This document shows, one piece after another, positions 1-6,812 of a DNA stretch of 25,913 nt. Below the pieces are notes generated by a model. It saw only the letters and a program-made list of their open reading frames with translations, was not told the DNA's origin and did no database searches. A program made the position numbers and the translations under genes. The DNA is from DATKEG01 sp035544515 (lineage in GTDB: Bacteria; Acidobacteriota; Vicinamibacteria; Fen-336). The DNA is taken from contig DATKEG010000137.1 of the NCBI GenBank assembly GCA_035544515.1, positions 1 to 25,913 on the forward strand. The letters are read 5' to 3'. Position 1 is the stretch's first letter. Every line of letters starts with the position of its first letter.

Positions 1-11
1 GGCGGAAGACC

Positions 12-1811
12 ATGGGCCGACGCCTTCGCGAACGACACGAGATGCTGCGCCGGGACGAGGTCCCCCTCGGTCCGGGGCGCCGCGCCGGCGATTTCCGCAT
101 GGCGCTCGGCTATCCCAACCTCTACTACGTCGGGATGTCGAACCTCGGCTTCCAGGGCGTCTACCAGATGCTGAACGCCCATCCGGACGTCCTCTGCGAG
201 CGCACGTTCCTGCCCGACGACGTGGACAAGGAGGACCTCGAGCGCAGCGGCCAGCCCCTCACGAGCCTCGAGTCCGGCACCGAGCTGCGGCGCTTCCGGG
301 CGTTGGCCTTCTCGGTCTCGTTCGAGAACGACTACCTGCACGTGCTGCAGATGCTCCGGCTGGCGGGCATCCCGCTGCGCGCGGCAGACCGCGGTCCGGG
401 CGACCCCGTCGTGATCCTGGGCGGCGCGGCCATGTTCCTCAACCCGGAGCCGCTCGCGCCGTTCGCGGACGTGATCGCGGTCGGCGAGGGCGAGGCGCTG
501 GTGCCGCGGCTGCTCGACGCGCTGGTGGGCGCGGCCGGCCCGCGCGCCGGTCTGGTCTCGCTCCGCGAGAAGGACGGCTTCTACATCCCCTCCCGCCACA
601 CCGTGCGCTACCACCCCGACGGCACGGTGGCCGCGTACGACGGCCCCGGCCCGGTGGTCCGGCAGCGCGGCTGGCCGGGGAAGATGCCCATGCCGCAGTC
701 GGTCATCCTCACCCCGCACACCGAGATGTCCATGAAGTTCATGGTGGAGATCTCGCGCGGCTGCCCGTGCATGTGCCGCTTCTGCTGGGCGGGGTACAAC
801 TACCTGCCCGTGCGCGGCTTCTCGCGCCAGGAGATCGTGGAGCGCGCGCGCGAGGTGCGCAAGGTGACGCACAAGATCGGCCTCGTCTCCACGGCCGTGT
901 GCGACCACCCGGAGATCGAGGGCATCGTGGACGACCTCGCGGGGATGGGATACGAGGTTTCGGTGGCGTCGCTGCGCCTGGACGACCTCACCCCGGAGTT
1001 CGTCTTCAAGCTCGCGGACACCGGCGTGCAGGGCCTGACCCTGGCCCCGGAGTGCGGCACCGACCGCATGCGCCGCATCCTGAACAAGCAGTTCACCAAC
1101 GACGAGATCCTGGAGAAGGCCACCTGGATCTTCGAGAACGGCATCCAGAACCTCAAGCTCTACTACATGGTCGGCCTGCCCTGGGAAGAGCACGCCGACG
1201 TGGAGGGCATCGTCACCCTCACCGAGCGCATCCGCGACCGGATGCTCGAGATCGGCCGCGCGCGCGGCCGCGTGGGCCGGATCCACCCGTCGGTCAACCC
1301 GTTCGTGCCCAAGCCAGGCACGCCCTACCAGTGGCTGCCCATGGAGGACCCGCGGGAGACCGACGGCAAGCTGCACTTCCTGCGCAAGGCGTTCGGCCGC
1401 ATGCCCAACGTGGGCGCGATCATCAAGAGCGCGCGCACCGGGGTCTCGCAGTCCACGCTGGCCCTGGGCGACCGCCGCGTGGCGGACGCGCTCGAGTTCG
1501 CCTGCCTGAACCGTGTGGACCTCAAGCGCGGGATGAAGGCGGCGGGCCTCGACCCCGCGTTCTACCTGTTCCGGGGACGGGGCCGCGAAGAGGTGCTGCC
1601 CTGGGACATCGTGGACAACGGCGTGAGCAAGGCCTATTTCCTGCGCGAGCTGGACAAGAGCCTCGCGGAGCGCCTCTCCCCGCACTGCCCCGAGGTGCAG
1701 GGCTGCATCCGCTGCGGGGTGTGCGTGGAGACGCCCAACCCGCTCTACCGGCTGCCGGACAAGTGGAAGGCGCTCGGCACGTCGCCGCTCTACCTCGCCC
1801 CCGTCCGCTGA
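12..1811 (+). CDS. Two-domain radical SAM protein (TIGR03960-like, B12-binding-like N-terminus)
   Basis: The 599-residue protein starts with a cobalamin-binding-like alpha/beta domain (about 25-190; the YYVGMSNLGFQ segment is typical) followed by a radical SAM barrel. The cluster motif is C251-x3-C255-x2-C258, with an extra Cys at 253 inside it. A C-terminal set C559, C565, C568, C571 could hold a second iron-sulfur cluster, which is inference. The family is widespread, cuts SAM reductively to start radical chemistry, and has no settled substrate; in many genomes a similar protein is fused or adjacent to a DUF2344 tRNA-modification-type domain, which is absent here. The ATG at 12 has a weak GGAAG upstream. 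The frame is open to the left window edge, so a longer start cannot be excluded. Family assignment is strong; function is unknown. Confidence 0.88.
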   Translation: MGRRLRERHEMLRRDEVPLGPGRRAGDFRMALGYPNLYYVGMSNLGFQGVYQMLNAHPDVLCERTFLPDDVDKEDLERSGQPLTSLESGTELRRFRALAFSVSFENDYLHVLQMLRLAGIPLRAADRGPGDPVVILGGAAMFLNPEPLAPFADVIAVGEGEALVPRLLDALVGAAGPRAGLVSLREKDGFYIPSRHTVRYHPDGTVAAYDGPGPVVRQRGWPGKMPMPQSVILTPHTEMSMKFMVEISRGCPCMCRFCWAGYNYLPVRGFSRQEIVERAREVRKVTHKIGLVSTAVCDHPEIEGIVDDLAGMGYEVSVASLRLDDLTPEFVFKLADTGVQGLTLAPECGTDRMRRILNKQFTNDEILEKATWIFENGIQNLKLYYMVGLPWEEHADVEGIVTLTERIRDRMLEIGRARGRVGRIHPSVNPFVPKPGTPYQWLPMEDPRETDGKLHFLRKAFGRMPNVGAIIKSARTGVSQSTLALGDRRVADALEFACLNRVDLKRGMKAAGLDPAFYLFRGRGREEVLPWDIVDNGVSKAYFLRELDKSLAERLSPHCPEVQGCIRCGVCVETPNPLYRLPDKWKALGTSPLYLAPVR

Positions 1812-1915
1812 TGCTGCCCGCCACCGCTTCCGTTCTGCTTTTCGCGCTCGCCCTCGGCTCCGGTTGCCGGAGCAACGGCGAACGCCCCGCCGTAGACCGG
1901 CCCGTCCGGGCTTGA
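1811..1915 (+). CDS. Possible 34-residue secreted or lipoprotein-like small ORF
   Basis: An ATG shares one base with the radical SAM stop codon (TGATG), allowing coupled translation. The 34-residue product has a hydrophobic N-terminus (VLLFALALGSGC) with a Cys at 19 that resembles a lipoprotein signal, but the residues before the Cys do not fit the lipobox well. Its stop lies inside the -35 element of the next promoter. It could be a chance frame in high-GC sequence, so I give it little weight. Confidence 0.22.
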   Translation: MLPATASVLLFALALGSGCRSNGERPAVDRPVRA

Positions 1916-1939
1916 CGCCGGGGCGCGCCCACATACAAT
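1912..1939 (+). promoter_or_regulatory. Sigma-70-type promoter of the downstream membrane protein
   Basis: TTGACG (1912-1917), a 16-base spacer and TACAAT (1934-1939) each match the consensus at five of six positions. Transcription should begin near 1946, only a few bases before the ATG at 1949, so the message would be leaderless or nearly so. No Shine-Dalgarno sequence fits between the box and the ATG. Confidence 0.7.
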
Positions 1940-1948
1940 CAGGGCCGG

Positions 1949-2767
1949 ATGGCGAACCCAGGCGACAAGCCGGCCTCCCGGGGCGTCGCTTCCAGCCTGG
2001 GGACGCTGGTCCTGGCTATCCTCCTGCTGGCCTTCGGCTTCTGGGCCGGCCGCACGTTCGAGACGCTCTGGCCGTCCCAGCGTCCCGCACCGCCCACGTC
2101 CATGGCCGGGGCGACGGTGCCGCCCTCGACGATGGGCAGTCCCGAACCGAGCCCGTCCGCCTCGCCGTCCGGTGAGCCTTCTCCCGACGCGTCGCCCTCA
2201 CCGGAGACGACCACCGACGTGGCGGCCGCCGGCGGCGCCTCGCGGCCGGCGCGGCGTGCCGCCCGCCGGGCCGGGGCGGCTTCTCCGGAGCCGGGCCTCC
2301 CCGCGCCGGTTGCGCCCGTGCCGGTCGCCGCGGCGTTACCCGGCGGCCGGCCCTTCGTGTTGGGGATCAGCGTCGTCGAGAGCCTCAAGCCGTCGGACCC
2401 GGACGTGCCGGGCTTCCAACCGGGCGGCGTCGGCGTCAAGCGCGCGCCCGAGATCCCCGGCCGAGTGGACTTCGAGGTGAGCCCGCCCCAGGTGAAGGCG
2501 GGCGACCGCTATGCCGTGAAGGTCTTCCTCGTCAACGACGGCGGCAAGCCGATCGCCATCGACGGGCTGAACGTGGCCATGGTCGCCGACGGCCGCCGGT
2601 CGGCCCGCGACATGCCTCCCCGGGCCCGCAACGTGGCCCCGCGCGAGCGCGCGCTGCTGGCCGAGCTGCCCGGCGTCTGGCAGGACGGCCTCGACTCCTG
2701 GGCGCTGGAGGTGGCGGTCACCTCGAAGCGCCAGGATCGCTACACCAACACCCTCAACTGGAAGTAG
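1949..2767 (+). CDS. Membrane-anchored protein with Pro/Ser-rich linker, function unknown
   Basis: This 272-residue protein has one N-terminal membrane segment (about 16-35, LVLAILLLAFGFWAG). A long low-complexity linker rich in Pro, Ser, Ala and Arg follows (about 45-130). The C-terminal part (about 130-272) looks like a beta-rich domain; the stretch around YAVKVFLVNDGGKPI recalls immunoglobulin-like or CARDB-like folds. The topology suggests a short cytoplasmic N-terminus and a periplasmic C-terminal domain held away from the membrane by the linker. I do not recognise the family. A good promoter just upstream and a convergent gene 57 bases downstream make it a probable single-gene unit. The beta-fold resemblance is inference. 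Confidence 0.75.
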   Translation: MANPGDKPASRGVASSLGTLVLAILLLAFGFWAGRTFETLWPSQRPAPPTSMAGATVPPSTMGSPEPSPSASPSGEPSPDASPSPETTTDVAAAGGASRPARRAARRAGAASPEPGLPAPVAPVPVAAALPGGRPFVLGISVVESLKPSDPDVPGFQPGGVGVKRAPEIPGRVDFEVSPPQVKAGDRYAVKVFLVNDGGKPIAIDGLNVAMVADGRRSARDMPPRARNVAPRERALLAELPGVWQDGLDSWALEVAVTSKRQDRYTNTLNWK

Positions 2768-2824
2768 ACGGGGGCCCGGCCGCGTTCAAGCGGCTGATCG
2801 CCGCCGGAGTGGCCCTGGTAGAGA

Positions 2825-3847
2825 TCAGTTCGCCGCCGTGGCGGGCGGGATCGTCCGGCCGCGCCAGAGCCGTTCGTACACGGCCCATTCGCCCTCGTCG
2901 GTCGTCCAATCCGCATAGAGCGCCACGCCTTCGAACGTGCCGCCGGCCCCCAGGCCACGGAGACCCGCCACCAGTCCCACCAGGGCGTTCTCCGGCGTCT
3001 CGACGTGTCCGCGGTGCATGAGGCCGGTCCCGTCGTAGGTCGGGATGCCGACCAGCACGCGCGCGCGCCCGCTCGAGACCAGGCGCGTGGTGACGGCGCG
3101 GGCCACGTAGGCGAGGTAGCGGCGGTACGAGGGGGGCGTGGGCAGCGCCGTGTCGTACGCCATGACCACGATCTGGTCCGCGACCTCGCCCAGGCGCGCG
3201 TAGTAACCGCGCGTCCAGAGGAAGTTGGGCGCGAAGGGCAGGCGCGCGGGGCCCGGCCGGATCGCGGAGAGGGAGAGGATGCGGTCGGGACCGACGGCCG
3301 TGCGCAGCGCGCGCAACAGGGAGAGGAACTCCACGTTGCCGTCGTCCACGGGCTCGATGTTGACGTGGATGCCGTCGAACCCCTCGTCCATCAGACCGCG
3401 GCACTCCGCGACCATGCGCTGCCGCTGGCCGAGGTCGTTCAGGTCGATGCTGCCCGGGCGCTGCCGCCGGTAGCCGACGCGCAGGCCGCCCACCCAGGGC
3501 AGCACCTTGAGGCCGGGCGCCGCCTGGCGCGCCACGGCCAGGAAGGCGCGCATCTGCTCCCGGCTGTGCACGGGCAACCTCCCCGCGCCGTTGAAGGGGA
3601 TCAGGTGGGGATACACGTAGACGACGCCGCGCGCGGACAGCGACGAAAGCCTCTCCGCCATCTCCGCGCGCGAGTGCTCCCTCTCCAGCCAGCGATGCTC
3701 CATCCAGACCGCGTTGCGGTCCTGGTTGAAGGGGTGGGCGGCATAGTCTCCGGTGGGCGAGAAGGCCAGCCAGGCGAGGGCCGCCGCGCCGGCGAGCAGC
3801 GGCGCCAGCGTCAGGGCCAGCGCCAGGGCCACCCGCCGCCGCCTCAT
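2825..3847 (-). CDS. GH18-like putative glycoside hydrolase with N-terminal membrane anchor or signal
   Basis: The 340-residue product begins with Arg-rich residues and a hydrophobic segment (about 6-30), so it is probably exported or anchored facing the periplasm. The rest resembles a GH18-type TIM barrel: the beta-4 motif GFDGIHVNIEP is at about 156-166, and barrel-strand segments LKVLPWVGG and QIVVMAYDT also fit. In classical GH18 chitinases the motif is DxxDxDxE; here D158 and E165 remain but the two middle Asp positions are His161 and Asn163. It may be a hydrolase with altered mechanism or a sugar-binding relative. The ATG overlaps the stop of the AcpS-like gene (ATGA), indicating translational coupling. 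The next gene is convergent. Confidence 0.72.
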   Translation of the reverse strand: MRRRRVALALALTLAPLLAGAAALAWLAFSPTGDYAAHPFNQDRNAVWMEHRWLEREHSRAEMAERLSSLSARGVVYVYPHLIPFNGAGRLPVHSREQMRAFLAVARQAAPGLKVLPWVGGLRVGYRRQRPGSIDLNDLGQRQRMVAECRGLMDEGFDGIHVNIEPVDDGNVEFLSLLRALRTAVGPDRILSLSAIRPGPARLPFAPNFLWTRGYYARLGEVADQIVVMAYDTALPTPPSYRRYLAYVARAVTTRLVSSGRARVLVGIPTYDGTGLMHRGHVETPENALVGLVAGLRGLGAGGTFEGVALYADWTTDEGEWAVYERLWRGRTIPPATAAN

Positions 3848-4221
3848 CCCGCTCCGCGCAGGAGGAGCACGGAGGCGGCCGCGTGCCGCCGCTCGTGGGT
3901 GAGGCTGACCAGCGTCGCCCCGGCGCCGAGCGCGGCCATGCGCTCCCGCGCGCGCGCGCTCAGGCGCAGCCGGGGTGGTCCGCCGCGTCCGCGCACGACC
4001 TCCACGTCGCGCAGTCCCAGCTCGCCGCCCAGCAGCCGCAACGCCGCGCGCTTGGCGGCCAGGCGGGCGGCCAGCCGCCGGTCGGGATCGCTGCGCGCGA
4101 AGGCATAGGCGCGCTCCTCGTCGCTGAAGGGCGATTCGGCCGGCGGCGCCTGCGTCAACGCGAGCGCGTCCGCGATCTCGAGCAGCTCGATCGCGCTGGC
4201 CACGACACCGTGCTCGCCCAC
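3844..4221 (-). CDS. AcpS-like holo-ACP synthase (4'-phosphopantetheinyl transferase superfamily), divergent
   Basis: The 125-residue length and layout fit AcpS, which moves 4'-phosphopantetheine from CoA to a Ser of acyl carrier protein. Recognisable segments are an acidic N-terminus (IELLEI, 11-16), FSDEERAY (32-39), the helix LAARLAAKRAALRLLG (50-65), DVEVVRGRGGPP and the LVSLTHE box near the end. The two magnesium ligands of typical AcpS differ: the first Asp is replaced by Glu12 in my alignment, and the Glu of the AAKEA motif is Arg58. It may be a lineage variant using other ligands, or a non-catalytic homologue. The start is GTG at 4221, six bases after a TAGACT box, so the message may be leaderless. 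It is coupled to the GH18-like gene. Confidence 0.7.
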   Translation of the reverse strand: MGEHGVVASAIELLEIADALALTQAPPAESPFSDEERAYAFARSDPDRRLAARLAAKRAALRLLGGELGLRDVEVVRGRGGPPRLRLSARARERMAALGAGATLVSLTHERRHAAASVLLLRGAG

Positions 4222-4227
4222 GCCGCG

Positions 4228-4280
4228 AGTCTACCCCCCCATCGTGGCCAGGTGGGCTCCCGCTCGCCGTGCCGTATCCT
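4228..4280. promoter_or_regulatory. Divergent -10 boxes between the acpS-like and pgeF-like genes
   Basis: On the minus strand TAGACT (4233-4228) ends six bases before the GTG at 4221. On the plus strand TATCCT (4275-4280) ends six bases before the ATG at 4287. Both placements predict transcription starting at or next to the start codon. I see no convincing -35 element for either. Confidence 0.4.
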
Positions 4281-4286
4281 GGAGCC

Positions 4287-4988
4287 ATGACGAGCGTGCG
4301 CGCGGCCACCCTGCCCGAGCTCTCGGCCATCCCCCGCCTGGTGCACGGGTTCGAGCAGCGGCTCCCGGACGCCGGACCGGAGGGACGCGAGGCCGGGCGC
4401 GCGCGCCTGGCGGAGGCGCTCGCGCCCCGGGGACGGCTCCTCCTGCTCGAGCAGGTGCATGGGTGCGCGGTGCGGCGGGCACCCTGGGAAGGACGGCCGG
4501 AGGCGGACGCCGCGGTGGCGGAGCACGCGGGGGACATCCTCGGCATCGAGACCGCGGATTGTCTGCCGGTCCTCGTCGTGGACCCGCGCCGCCAGGCGGT
4601 GGCGGCGGCCCACGCGGGCTGGCGGGGCACGGCCGCCGGGGTGGCGCGCGCCGCGGTCGAAGCGCTGCTCCGCGGCGGATCCGCGCCCGGCGACCTCCTG
4701 GCCGCGCTCGGCCCCGGCATCGGCCCGTGCTGCTACGAGGTCGGCGACGAGCTGAGGGCGGCGTTCGCGCCGGCGTTCCTGCGCGACGGCCCGCGTGGCC
4801 GCGCCCACCTCGACGTGCGCGCCGCCAACCGCGCGCAGCTCGAGCGGTCGGGCCTGCGTCCCGACCGCATCCACTCCCTGGACCACTGCACCCGCTGCCG
4901 GGGCGACCTGTACCACTCCTACCGGCGCGACGGGAAAGCCGCCGGCCGGATGATCAACTTCGTCGGGTTCTCCGCCGGCTTCTCCTGA
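4287..4988 (+). CDS. pgeF: PgeF/YfiH family protein (laccase-domain, purine nucleoside phosphorylase/polyphenol oxidase)
   Basis: The 233-residue protein carries the hallmark motifs of the YfiH/PgeF/LACC1 family: LLEQVHG, the TADCLPVLV box, HAGWRG, GPGIGPCCYEVG, and a C-terminal CTRC followed by SYRRDGKAAGR. The Cys and His residues in these boxes form the metal site. Members have been reported to act on purine nucleosides (adenosine deamination and phosphorolysis), to oxidise phenols, and, in E. coli, to correct peptidoglycan precursors carrying the wrong amino acid. It should be cytoplasmic; there is no signal peptide. I chose the ATG at 4287 over a GTG at 4269 because the conserved domain begins soon after and the TATCCT box lies between them. 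It ends 12 bases from the stop of the convergent RNase H gene. Confidence 0.92.
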   Translation: MTSVRAATLPELSAIPRLVHGFEQRLPDAGPEGREAGRARLAEALAPRGRLLLLEQVHGCAVRRAPWEGRPEADAAVAEHAGDILGIETADCLPVLVVDPRRQAVAAAHAGWRGTAAGVARAAVEALLRGGSAPGDLLAALGPGIGPCCYEVGDELRAAFAPAFLRDGPRGRAHLDVRAANRAQLERSGLRPDRIHSLDHCTRCRGDLYHSYRRDGKAAGRMINFVGFSAGFS

Positions 4989-5000
4989 CCCCCACCCTGG

Positions 5001-5408
5001 TCAGTCGAGCTTCGAGGCCTTCTCGTCCAGGGCGCGGTTGGCCAGGCGGTCGGCGTCGCGGTTCTGCTCGCGGCGGACGTGGGACACCGTGGCCTCCTCG
5101 AACTGGCGCAGGAGCGCCGTGGCCTCGCGGTGCAGCGGGATCATGGCCGGGTGCTTCACCCGGTACTGGCCGTTGACCTGGCGCACGACCAGCTCGGAAT
5201 CGGAGAAGACGCGCACCCGGCGCGCGTCCTGGGCGCGTGCCCAGCGCAGCGCGTGGATCAGGGCCTGGTATTCGGCGACGTTGTTGCTCGCGAGGCCGAG
5301 GTAGCCGTAGAGCTCCGCGCGCGGAACGCCTTCGGCGTCCTCGATGCTGACGCCGAAGCCGGCTTCCCCCGGGTTGCCCCGGCTGGCGCCGTCGATGTGG
5401 ATGCGCAG
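5001..5408 (-). CDS. RNase HI-like (reverse transcriptase-like) protein, non-AUG start
   Basis: The 135-residue product is a compact RNase H domain with all four acidic catalytic residues in context: D6 (HIDGASRGNPG), E46 (NNVAEYQAL), D70 (VFSDSELV) and D120 (NRDADRLANRA). It should cut RNA in RNA-DNA hybrids or act as a related nuclease. No ATG, GTG or TTG sits near the domain start. The annotated start is CTG at 5408, preceded by GAGAG at about five bases. A second CTG at 5423 overlaps the upstream TGA (CTGA). The only in-frame ATG, at 5558, would overlap the zinc-ribbon gene by about 140 bases and adds a Pro/Arg/Gln-rich stretch typical of a shadow frame. It is in an operon with the zinc-ribbon gene, a common bacterial pairing. 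Confidence 0.85.
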   Translation of the reverse strand: MRIHIDGASRGNPGEAGFGVSIEDAEGVPRAELYGYLGLASNNVAEYQALIHALRWARAQDARRVRVFSDSELVVRQVNGQYRVKHPAMIPLHREATALLRQFEEATVSHVRREQNRDADRLANRALDEKASKLD

Positions 5409-5419
5409 CGTTTCTCTCT

Positions 5420-6148
5420 TCAGGGAGTGGGGCTGCTGACCGGGGGGGGCGGCTCGAAATAGAGGATCCGGTTGCAGGCGGGGCACTGCACGATCTCCTC
5501 GTTGCGCTTGAGGTCGGCGTACATCTGCAGGCGCAGCTTGAGGTGGCAGACCTGGCACATGCCGTCACGCGCCTCGGCCACGGCCACGCCGCGCAGCCGC
5601 GCCACGCGCTGGAACAACTCGAGCACCGCGCCCGGCAGGCGACCGGCCTCCGCGTCGCGCTCCCCGCTCAGGCGCCGCGCCTGCTCGCGCTGGCGGGCCT
5701 CCTCCTCGCCCAGGGCTCGCTCCCGCGTCCGGTGCTCCTCTTCGGAGGACTTGAACAGGGCCTCTTCGCGCTTGATGTCGGCGGTCAGCGTCTCGGCGCG
5801 CTCCATCTCGGCGAGCACCTGGTCCTCGCGCGCGCGGATCTCGCGCTCCACTCCCTCGATCTCGTGGAGCATGGCCGTGTATTCCTTGTTGGTCTTCACT
5901 TCCATGAGCTGGCCCTTGTACTTCGACCGCTTGGACTCGAGGTCCTGCAACTCGCCCTCGAAGCGCCGGCGGCTCTTCTGCGCGACCTCGAGCGAGCCGC
6001 GCGCGGCTTCGAGCCGGCCGCGCTCCGCGGCCAGCGACGCTTCGAGCTCCGCCCGGCGGCGGGGGACCTGGGCCAGCTCCGCCTCCACCCGCCTGAGCTC
6101 GCTGTCGGCGCGCTGCAGTCGGATGAGGCCGGCCAGGTCGGGATTCAT
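5420..6148 (-). CDS. Coiled-coil zinc-ribbon protein (C4-type, DUF164/CdsZ-like)
   Basis: The 242-residue protein has a long antiparallel-type coiled coil (about 5-185; charged segments such as KRSKYKGQLMEVKTNKEYTAM are typical) and a C-terminal zinc ribbon with C198-x2-C201 and C222-x2-C225. This architecture matches the DUF164/CT398/CdsZ family, which is thought to bind nucleic acid or protein and is often found beside an RNase H gene and Nif3-like genes. The biochemical role is not established. Of two in-frame ATGs I choose 6148, because a TAGAAT box lies between it and the upstream one at 6172, and the family usually begins just before the DLAGLIRLQ segment. Its TGA abuts the RNase H start region. 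Confidence 0.88.
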   Translation of the reverse strand: MNPDLAGLIRLQRADSELRRVEAELAQVPRRRAELEASLAAERGRLEAARGSLEVAQKSRRRFEGELQDLESKRSKYKGQLMEVKTNKEYTAMLHEIEGVEREIRAREDQVLAEMERAETLTADIKREEALFKSSEEEHRTRERALGEEEARQREQARRLSGERDAEAGRLPGAVLELFQRVARLRGVAVAEARDGMCQVCHLKLRLQMYADLKRNEEIVQCPACNRILYFEPPPPVSSPTP

Positions 6149-6162
6149 TGCGCTTTGCCGGG

Positions 6163-6168
6163 ATTCTA
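6163..6168 (-). promoter_or_regulatory. -10 box TAGAAT of the zinc-ribbon/RNase H operon
   Basis: TAGAAT matches TATAAT at five of six positions and ends 14 bases before the ATG at 6148, predicting a leader under 10 bases. It places the more distal ATG at 6172 upstream of the transcript start. No clear -35 is visible. Confidence 0.45.
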
Positions 6169-6237
6169 GCATCAGCGGGGAATGGGAGGGCCGCCGCCGG
6201 CGTTGTCACCGGCCGAGGAGCGCGCCCGCGCGCACGC

Positions 6238-6266
6238 TTGACAGGGTCTCGGAAAGGGAGCATAAG
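6238..6266 (+). promoter_or_regulatory. Strong sigma-70-type promoter of the bufferin-like operon
   Basis: A perfect TTGACA (6238-6243), a 17-base spacer and CATAAG (6261-6266, four of six matches) precede the precursor gene. The expected transcript start near 6273 leaves a leader of about 64 bases. This is the best -35 element I found in the window. Confidence 0.7.
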
Positions 6267-6324
6267 GGCTTCCCCCGGAAAAATGGCGGGTCCATCCCAA
6301 ATGCGGTGACCCGCACTCATGTCT

Positions 6325-6330
6325 AAGGAG
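6325..6330 (+). promoter_or_regulatory. Shine-Dalgarno sequence that fixes the precursor start
   Basis: AAGGAG lies six bases upstream of the ATG at 6337, ideal spacing. It falls inside the reading frame if the earlier ATG at 6319 is used, so 6337 is the likely start. That start also places the twin-Arg motif at the very N-terminus. Confidence 0.7.
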
Positions 6331-6336
6331 AAACGC

Positions 6337-6756
6337 ATGCACCGCAGAGAGTTCGCGAAGGTCATGGGGGCCGTCGTGGCCGGCATGGCCGCGGGATCCC
6401 GCGCCTTCGCGCAGGAGAAGAAGGCCGAGGAGAAGAAGGCGGACAAGCACATCTGCAAGGGCCACAACGACTGCAAGGGCAAGGGCGCCTGCCACACGGA
6501 CAAGAACGCGTGCGCGGGCAAGAACGAGTGCAAGGGCAAGGGCGGCTGCGCCGCGGCCGCGGCCAAACATTCCTGCGCGGGCAAGAACGACTGCAAGGGC
6601 ATGGGCGGCTGCAAGTCGGGCGACGCGGGCTGCGCGGGAAAGAACTCCTGCAAGGGCAAGGGCGGCTGCGAGGTGCCGGTCAAGCACCTCGAAAAGAAGG
6701 ACGACAAGAAGAAGGAGAAGAGCGCCTGCAGCGGCAAGGGCGGCAACCAGGCCTGA
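6337..6756 (+). CDS. Bufferin-like Cys-repeat RiPP precursor with Tat-type signal
   Basis: The 139-residue protein begins with a twin-Arg signal (RREFAK at 3-8, hydrophobic stretch 9-20) and a probable cleavage site after AFA at 25. The mature part has 13 Cys. Twelve form four regular units C-x5-C-x5-C (C40/46/52, C59/65/71, C80/86/92, C99/105/111), each reading roughly C-AGKN-x-C-KGKGG-C. A Lys/Asp-rich tail follows with one last Cys at 131. The next two genes encode an MNIO enzyme and its DUF2063 partner. In known bufferins this trio installs thiooxazole-type changes on Cys, and the product binds copper in the periplasm. By that analogy this is probably an exported metal-binding RiPP; the actual modification and metal are inference. 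An unmodified metallothionein-like protein is the main alternative. Confidence 0.85.
   Translation: MHRREFAKVMGAVVAGMAAGSRAFAQEKKAEEKKADKHICKGHNDCKGKGACHTDKNACAGKNECKGKGGCAAAAAKHSCAGKNDCKGMGGCKSGDAGCAGKNSCKGKGGCEVPVKHLEKKDDKKKEKSACSGKGGNQA
6454..6669 (+). repeat. Four imperfect 39-base repeats encoding the C-x5-C-x5-C units
   Basis: Units lie at 6454-6492, 6511-6549, 6574-6612 and 6631-6669, separated by short linkers of different length. The last three share long identical stretches such as TGCAAGGGCAAGGGCGGCTG with few changes, suggesting growth by internal duplication. The first unit is the most diverged. Confidence 0.85.
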
Positions 6757-6766
6757 CCGTTCGAGG

Positions 6767-6790
6767 AGGGTCCCCGGCGGCGGGGACCCT
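6767..6790 (+). terminator. Perfect 10-bp hairpin between precursor and MNIO genes (attenuator-like)
   Basis: AGGGTCCCCG (6767-6776) pairs fully with CGGGGACCCT (6781-6790) around a GCGG loop, 10 bases after the precursor stop. No T-run follows, so it is probably a partial terminator or an mRNA-stabilising stem that keeps the precursor message more abundant than the enzyme message. That role is inference. Confidence 0.7.
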
Positions 6791-6812
6791 CGCATCCCCG
6801 CGGACCTCTGGG

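Noticed and set aside
2779..2794. Small stem (GCCGC/GCGGC) between two convergent genes, as a shared terminator
   Set aside because: Five base pairs with no T-run on either strand is expected by chance in GC-rich DNA.
6319..6336. Earlier ATG for the bufferin-like precursor
   Set aside because: No ribosome binding site precedes it, and the AAGGAG at 6325 fits the ATG at 6337.
6454..6669. Regular repeats as a CRISPR array
   Set aside because: The units are in-frame coding repeats with very short, related linkers and lie in a gene; no cas genes are present.
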